64,000 nucleotides of DNA, from NCBI RefSeq assembly GCF_026015625.1, contig NZ_JAPDVG010000001.1:2249001-2313000 (forward strand). The letters run 5' to 3'. The notes under the pieces are model-generated. The model did no database searches and was not told the DNA's origin. It was given only the letters and a program-made list of their open reading frames with translations. Position 1 is the stretch's first letter. The number at the start of each line of letters is the position of its first letter. This stretch comes from Segatella copri (lineage in GTDB: Bacteria; Bacteroidota; Bacteroidia; Bacteroidales; Bacteroidaceae). This document shows, piece by piece, positions 61,383-64,000 of the stretch. The position numbers and the translations under genes are program-made.

Positions 61383-62676
61383 AGTTCTCTACGTATTTCT
61401 GAAGAGTATCAAAAGATTTATTGAATGATTCAAATACAGGTTCGATGTCACAACCCAAATTCTTATAGTAGAACGAATCTGTACCTTCACTTTGCTCTGC
61501 CAGATAAAAGCGAGTAGTATTCAACAAGCCTTCTTTTTCAGAGATATACCTGATAGCCGATACCATATCGGGATTGTGACTCGTGATGAGTATCTTGGTT
61601 CCAAATGTTTTGTTGATGCGAACAAGAAGATGCGCCAACTCAACCACCCATTGTGGATGAAGATTTGTTTCAGGCTCATCAATCTCCAACAAAGTGTTTT
61701 CTGTCAGCCACCCGTTTTCTATCAGACGAAGCATATAAACCAGCGGTTTGAAGCCCGATGCTATATCTTCAATTCTAATATCCTTACCATTGTTGCTGTG
61801 ATAAACTAAATCAACAGCATCGAAATTTTCCTTTTCTACAATAGAACCATCTATCATTTTATTAATAGAATGAAGTAATTCCAGTTTGCCGGTAATCTCA
61901 CTTCCTTTTTCATTTACGTGAACCACTTTATGTGCCAAGGAAGTCATCAGAACCCTATCTGATTGACGAAGAGAAATAGCTGCAGGTGTTCCTATATATA
62001 TGGCATTATTTAAACTATATATCTTTCCAAGTCTATCAACAAGCAATTCCACTTCATCTTCCTTAAAGCTTATGCTGGCAGGAAAGCCATCCTTTTCCCG
62101 ATATACAGAAGCGATTTTCTCTTTCAAGTAACTGATGGGACGATTTTTTTTGTTGTGTTCATATTTCTGAAGATATTCAGAAAACAACTGAATGGAATTT
62201 CGTTCTATATCCTCATGAACATGATTTTGTTCAGTAATCCCAAAAAGATTAAGCACTCGACGCACCTGCTGAGGATTCTGCTCTTTCTGAAGAAAGTTAA
62301 CCAGCATGTCATCAAGTGAACCAATCGCTCTTTTATAATAAAAATCGAGCTTCTCCACACCACCATTACTCAATGTTACCATTGTCATTAATGATAAGGT
62401 ATGGTCAAAAAATCGTTTTTTATCATCATCCAGATAATTTGAGATATCATCCAGCGCATTAGAATATTTCTCTAATGATTTGATAATCACATCTCTGAAA
62501 TCAGAGAAAAAGAAGCTGTCTAACACTGACAATGTATTGACGATATAATACAACCAACGGGACATAGTGCTTTTTCCACAGCCATTGCTACCCACGATAA
62601 CTGTGATACCCTCTATTTCGATATCAGCATGCCCTATTGCATGATAATTGTCTATATTAAAATTATACTTGCTCAT
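61369..62676 (-). CDS. AAA (ABC/OLD-like) ATPase
   Basis: 435 residues. Walker A VGSNGCGKSTM near residue 30 within the start INNYHAIGHAD-like IDNYHAIGHADIEIEGITVI; a long helical insertion (~60-210); signature and Walker B region EDIASGFKPLVYMLRLIENG then TLLEIDEPETNLHPQWVVEL; switch His in ILITSHNPDMVSAI. Typical of the AAA_15/AAA_21 ATPases of OLD-type and other phage-defence genes. Promoter at 62696-62727 serves it and the overlapping downstream gene. No TOPRIM domain is present, so it is not an OLD nuclease itself. Confidence 0.87.
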   Translation of the reverse strand: MSKYNFNIDNYHAIGHADIEIEGITVIVGSNGCGKSTMSRWLYYIVNTLSVLDSFFFSDFRDVIIKSLEKYSNALDDISNYLDDDKKRFFDHTLSLMTMVTLSNGGVEKLDFYYKRAIGSLDDMLVNFLQKEQNPQQVRRVLNLFGITEQNHVHEDIERNSIQLFSEYLQKYEHNKKNRPISYLKEKIASVYREKDGFPASISFKEDEVELLVDRLGKIYSLNNAIYIGTPAAISLRQSDRVLMTSLAHKVVHVNEKGSEITGKLELLHSINKMIDGSIVEKENFDAVDLVYHSNNGKDIRIEDIASGFKPLVYMLRLIENGWLTENTLLEIDEPETNLHPQWVVELAHLLVRINKTFGTKILITSHNPDMVSAIRYISEKEGLLNTTRFYLAEQSEGTDSFYYKNLGCDIEPVFESFNKSFDTLQKYVENYGEI

Positions 62677-62695
62677 TATTCAAACTATTTTAATG

Positions 62696-62727
62696 CAAAA
62701 ATACGATGTTTTTGTGTAACCTCCAAA
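62696..62727 (-). promoter_or_regulatory. Promoter of the ATPase-nuclease pair
   Basis: Minus strand TATTTTTG (62703-62696), 20-nt spacer, TTTG (62727-62724). The ATG is 20 bp away at 62676. Confidence 0.75.
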
Positions 62728-62818
62728 TTTTCATAGCACTTTTTACTGCCAAGGGTTCATAAAAGCCAGATTCCTATCACGAATATAAGTATAAAAGACT
62801 TAAAATGAGAGAATTTAT

Positions 62819-62849
62819 TTTGGAAATCTAGATTTTATCCCTAATTTTG
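62819..62849 (+). promoter_or_regulatory. Promoter of the MutS-like gene
   Basis: TTTG (62819-62822), 19-nt spacer, TAATTTTG (62842-62849). Start codon 32 bp further. Confidence 0.75.
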
Positions 62850-62880
62850 CACATCAAAAAATTCATAATAAAGAAAAAGA

Positions 62881-64000
62881 ATGAATATCAAGGAGAATTA
62901 TCAACAATATGTAAGCCGATACGCTTCTGAGGTGGCTGCCCTGAAGCGTAAGAATACGGGATTCATAACGGGAGAGCTGCTGGCTTTTGGCGGCATCCTC
63001 GCCTTTCTGATCTGCTATTTCGCAATGGATGGAGATACGCAGAATTATCTGATGGGGGCGGCGCTGTGCCTGATTGCCTATTCGGGAATCAGACGACTTG
63101 ACGATAAGAACAAGGAGAAGATAGAGCATCTTTCGGCTTTGTTCAAGGTTTATCAGGACGAAATCAAGGCTTTGGAGGGCGATTTTTCACCTTTCGAAAC
63201 GGGCGATTCCTATCAGAATCCGCAGCATCCTTATTCCTTCGACCTCGATGTCTTCGGCAAGAGTTCGCTGTTCAACCGTATCTGCCGAACCATCACATCG
63301 GGCGGTTCGGAGGCACTCGCCAGGAATCTTACCCGGGAAACGCCTCTGAGCCTGGAGAATATCAAAAGAAGAAAAGATTTGCAGAAGGAATTGGCTGGTG
63401 AAGGCGAAAACTGGCGAATGGAATTCCTGGCACTTGGCGAAAAGAACAGAACCCAAACTGCGGATGGCAAAATGGTGAATGGCAAGACGAAGAAGATTGA
63501 TTCTGCTGCGGTGATGGATGCGATGCAGAAGGTTTCGAAGATGGAGGTGCCGGCATGGTTTGGGTCTCCGGTTTCGCTCGTTATCGGATGGCTGCTGATT
63601 ATCGGAGTCATCGGTTCCGTGATTTTATCGATATGCAATATGGTTTCGGTGGATTTCGCCTTGTGGTGGGTGTTGGTTCAATACATGGTGGTGTTCTTCG
63701 TCTGCAAGCAGACACTTGATAAGATAGACAGCAATGGCGGCAAGCTTCGCCATCAGCTCATCGCCTATGCCCAGATACTTCAGCTTATCAACAGGCGCAA
63801 TTTCCATAGCGAATCAGGCAAGGAGATGCAGAAATCCCTAGCAGATGCCCTACCTTCCTTTGCCCAACTGGAAAAGATATTGAAGGGGTATGACAGAAGA
63901 GGCAACTTCCTGGGTCTTTTCTTCACCGATGCCTTCATGCTGAGCGATTTCTTCCTGGTTCGCAGTTTCCTGAAATGGAAGAATACCTATATGGTGAAGA
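62881..64000 (+). CDS. MutS-family ATPase with membrane segments, 3' end outside window
   Basis: ATG 62881 (MNIKENYQQYVSRYASEVAA); the frame is open to the window end (373 codons). Transmembrane segments at ~32-65 (LAFGGILAFLICYFAMDG, AALCLIAYSGI) and ~225-275 (VSLVIGWLLIIGVIGSVILS, FALWWVLVQYMVVFFVC). In between, FDLDVFGKSSLFNRICRTIT then GGSEALARNLTRE is the core-domain signature of MutS-like proteins in Bacteroidota (YshD/MutS2-like group). The ATPase domain must lie past 64000. These are membrane-bound and not classical mismatch-repair MutS; function unknown. Confidence 0.85.
   Translation, partial: MNIKENYQQYVSRYASEVAALKRKNTGFITGELLAFGGILAFLICYFAMDGDTQNYLMGAALCLIAYSGIRRLDDKNKEKIEHLSALFKVYQDEIKALEGDFSPFETGDSYQNPQHPYSFDLDVFGKSSLFNRICRTITSGGSEALARNLTRETPLSLENIKRRKDLQKELAGEGENWRMEFLALGEKNRTQTADGKMVNGKTKKIDSAAVMDAMQKVSKMEVPAWFGSPVSLVIGWLLIIGVIGSVILSICNMVSVDFALWWVLVQYMVVFFVCKQTLDKIDSNGGKLRHQLIAYAQILQLINRRNFHSESGKEMQKSLADALPSFAQLEKILKGYDRRGNFLGLFFTDAFMLSDFFLVRSFLKWKNTYMVK

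Overview
The window looks like the chromosome of a gut Bacteroidota, most likely Prevotella/Segatella (S. copri-like). Reasons: SusC/SusD pairs, TonB-linked receptors, many SCS-type lipoproteins, BspA-type leucine-rich repeats, a VirE/BT4734 protein, and Bacteroidota promoters (TTTG, 19-21 nt, TAnnTTTG) at more than a dozen gene starts. No tRNA, rRNA or CRISPR array was recognised. All functions are inferred from sequence alone. || Layout: 1-3094, a Sel1-repeat protein (cut by the window edge), a TonB-C-domain protein and two lipoproteins. 3195-6479, an AAA/DUF4143 ATPase with 23-bp iterons in front, then a two-gene cassette ending in a zinc-ribbon protein. 6487-16598 (minus), an iron/haem locus: a CobN-like HmuS chelatase, three small inner-membrane partners (HmuT/U/V-like), a calycin-like lipoprotein and a TonB receptor, next to DUF2023 and flavodoxin. 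16719-18081, a second DUF4143 ATPase behind three 41-bp-spaced dyads. 18137-25139, a decayed accessory zone: internally deleted exonuclease, IS transposase and ATPase genes, an IS66 tail, an intact tannase, and an ADP-ribosylglycohydrolase gene whose two halves lie 4.5 kb apart. || 25168-35018 (minus) is the most unusual region. Three paralogous Ser/Thr kinases share one N-terminal kinase module but carry different C-termini (LRR_5; transmembrane; Sel1+LRR_5). They are linked to a TerY-like VWA protein, a PP2C phosphatase, a DarT-like ADP-ribosyltransferase and a 200-aa partner of unknown function. This resembles a TerY-P phosphorylation triad wired to DNA ADP-ribosylation, possibly with the broken glycohydrolase as its former reversal enzyme. 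|| 36931-39943 is a 3-kb VirE/DUF6078 cassette bounded by 32-bp inverted repeats, with ten copies of a 10-bp iteron, five on each side. 39974-44486 holds an NhaD antiporter and two ATPases of accessory type. 45703-51459 is a starch/alpha-glucan locus (GH13, GH97, divergent SusR-like regulator). 51553-58802 is a SusC/SusD operon ending in a C10 cysteine protease. 58993-64000 holds a truncated BRO gene, a membrane protein, a nitroreductase behind three 40-bp-spaced dyads, a two-gene ATPase plus nuclease-like pair (candidate defence system), and the start of a MutS-like membrane protein.
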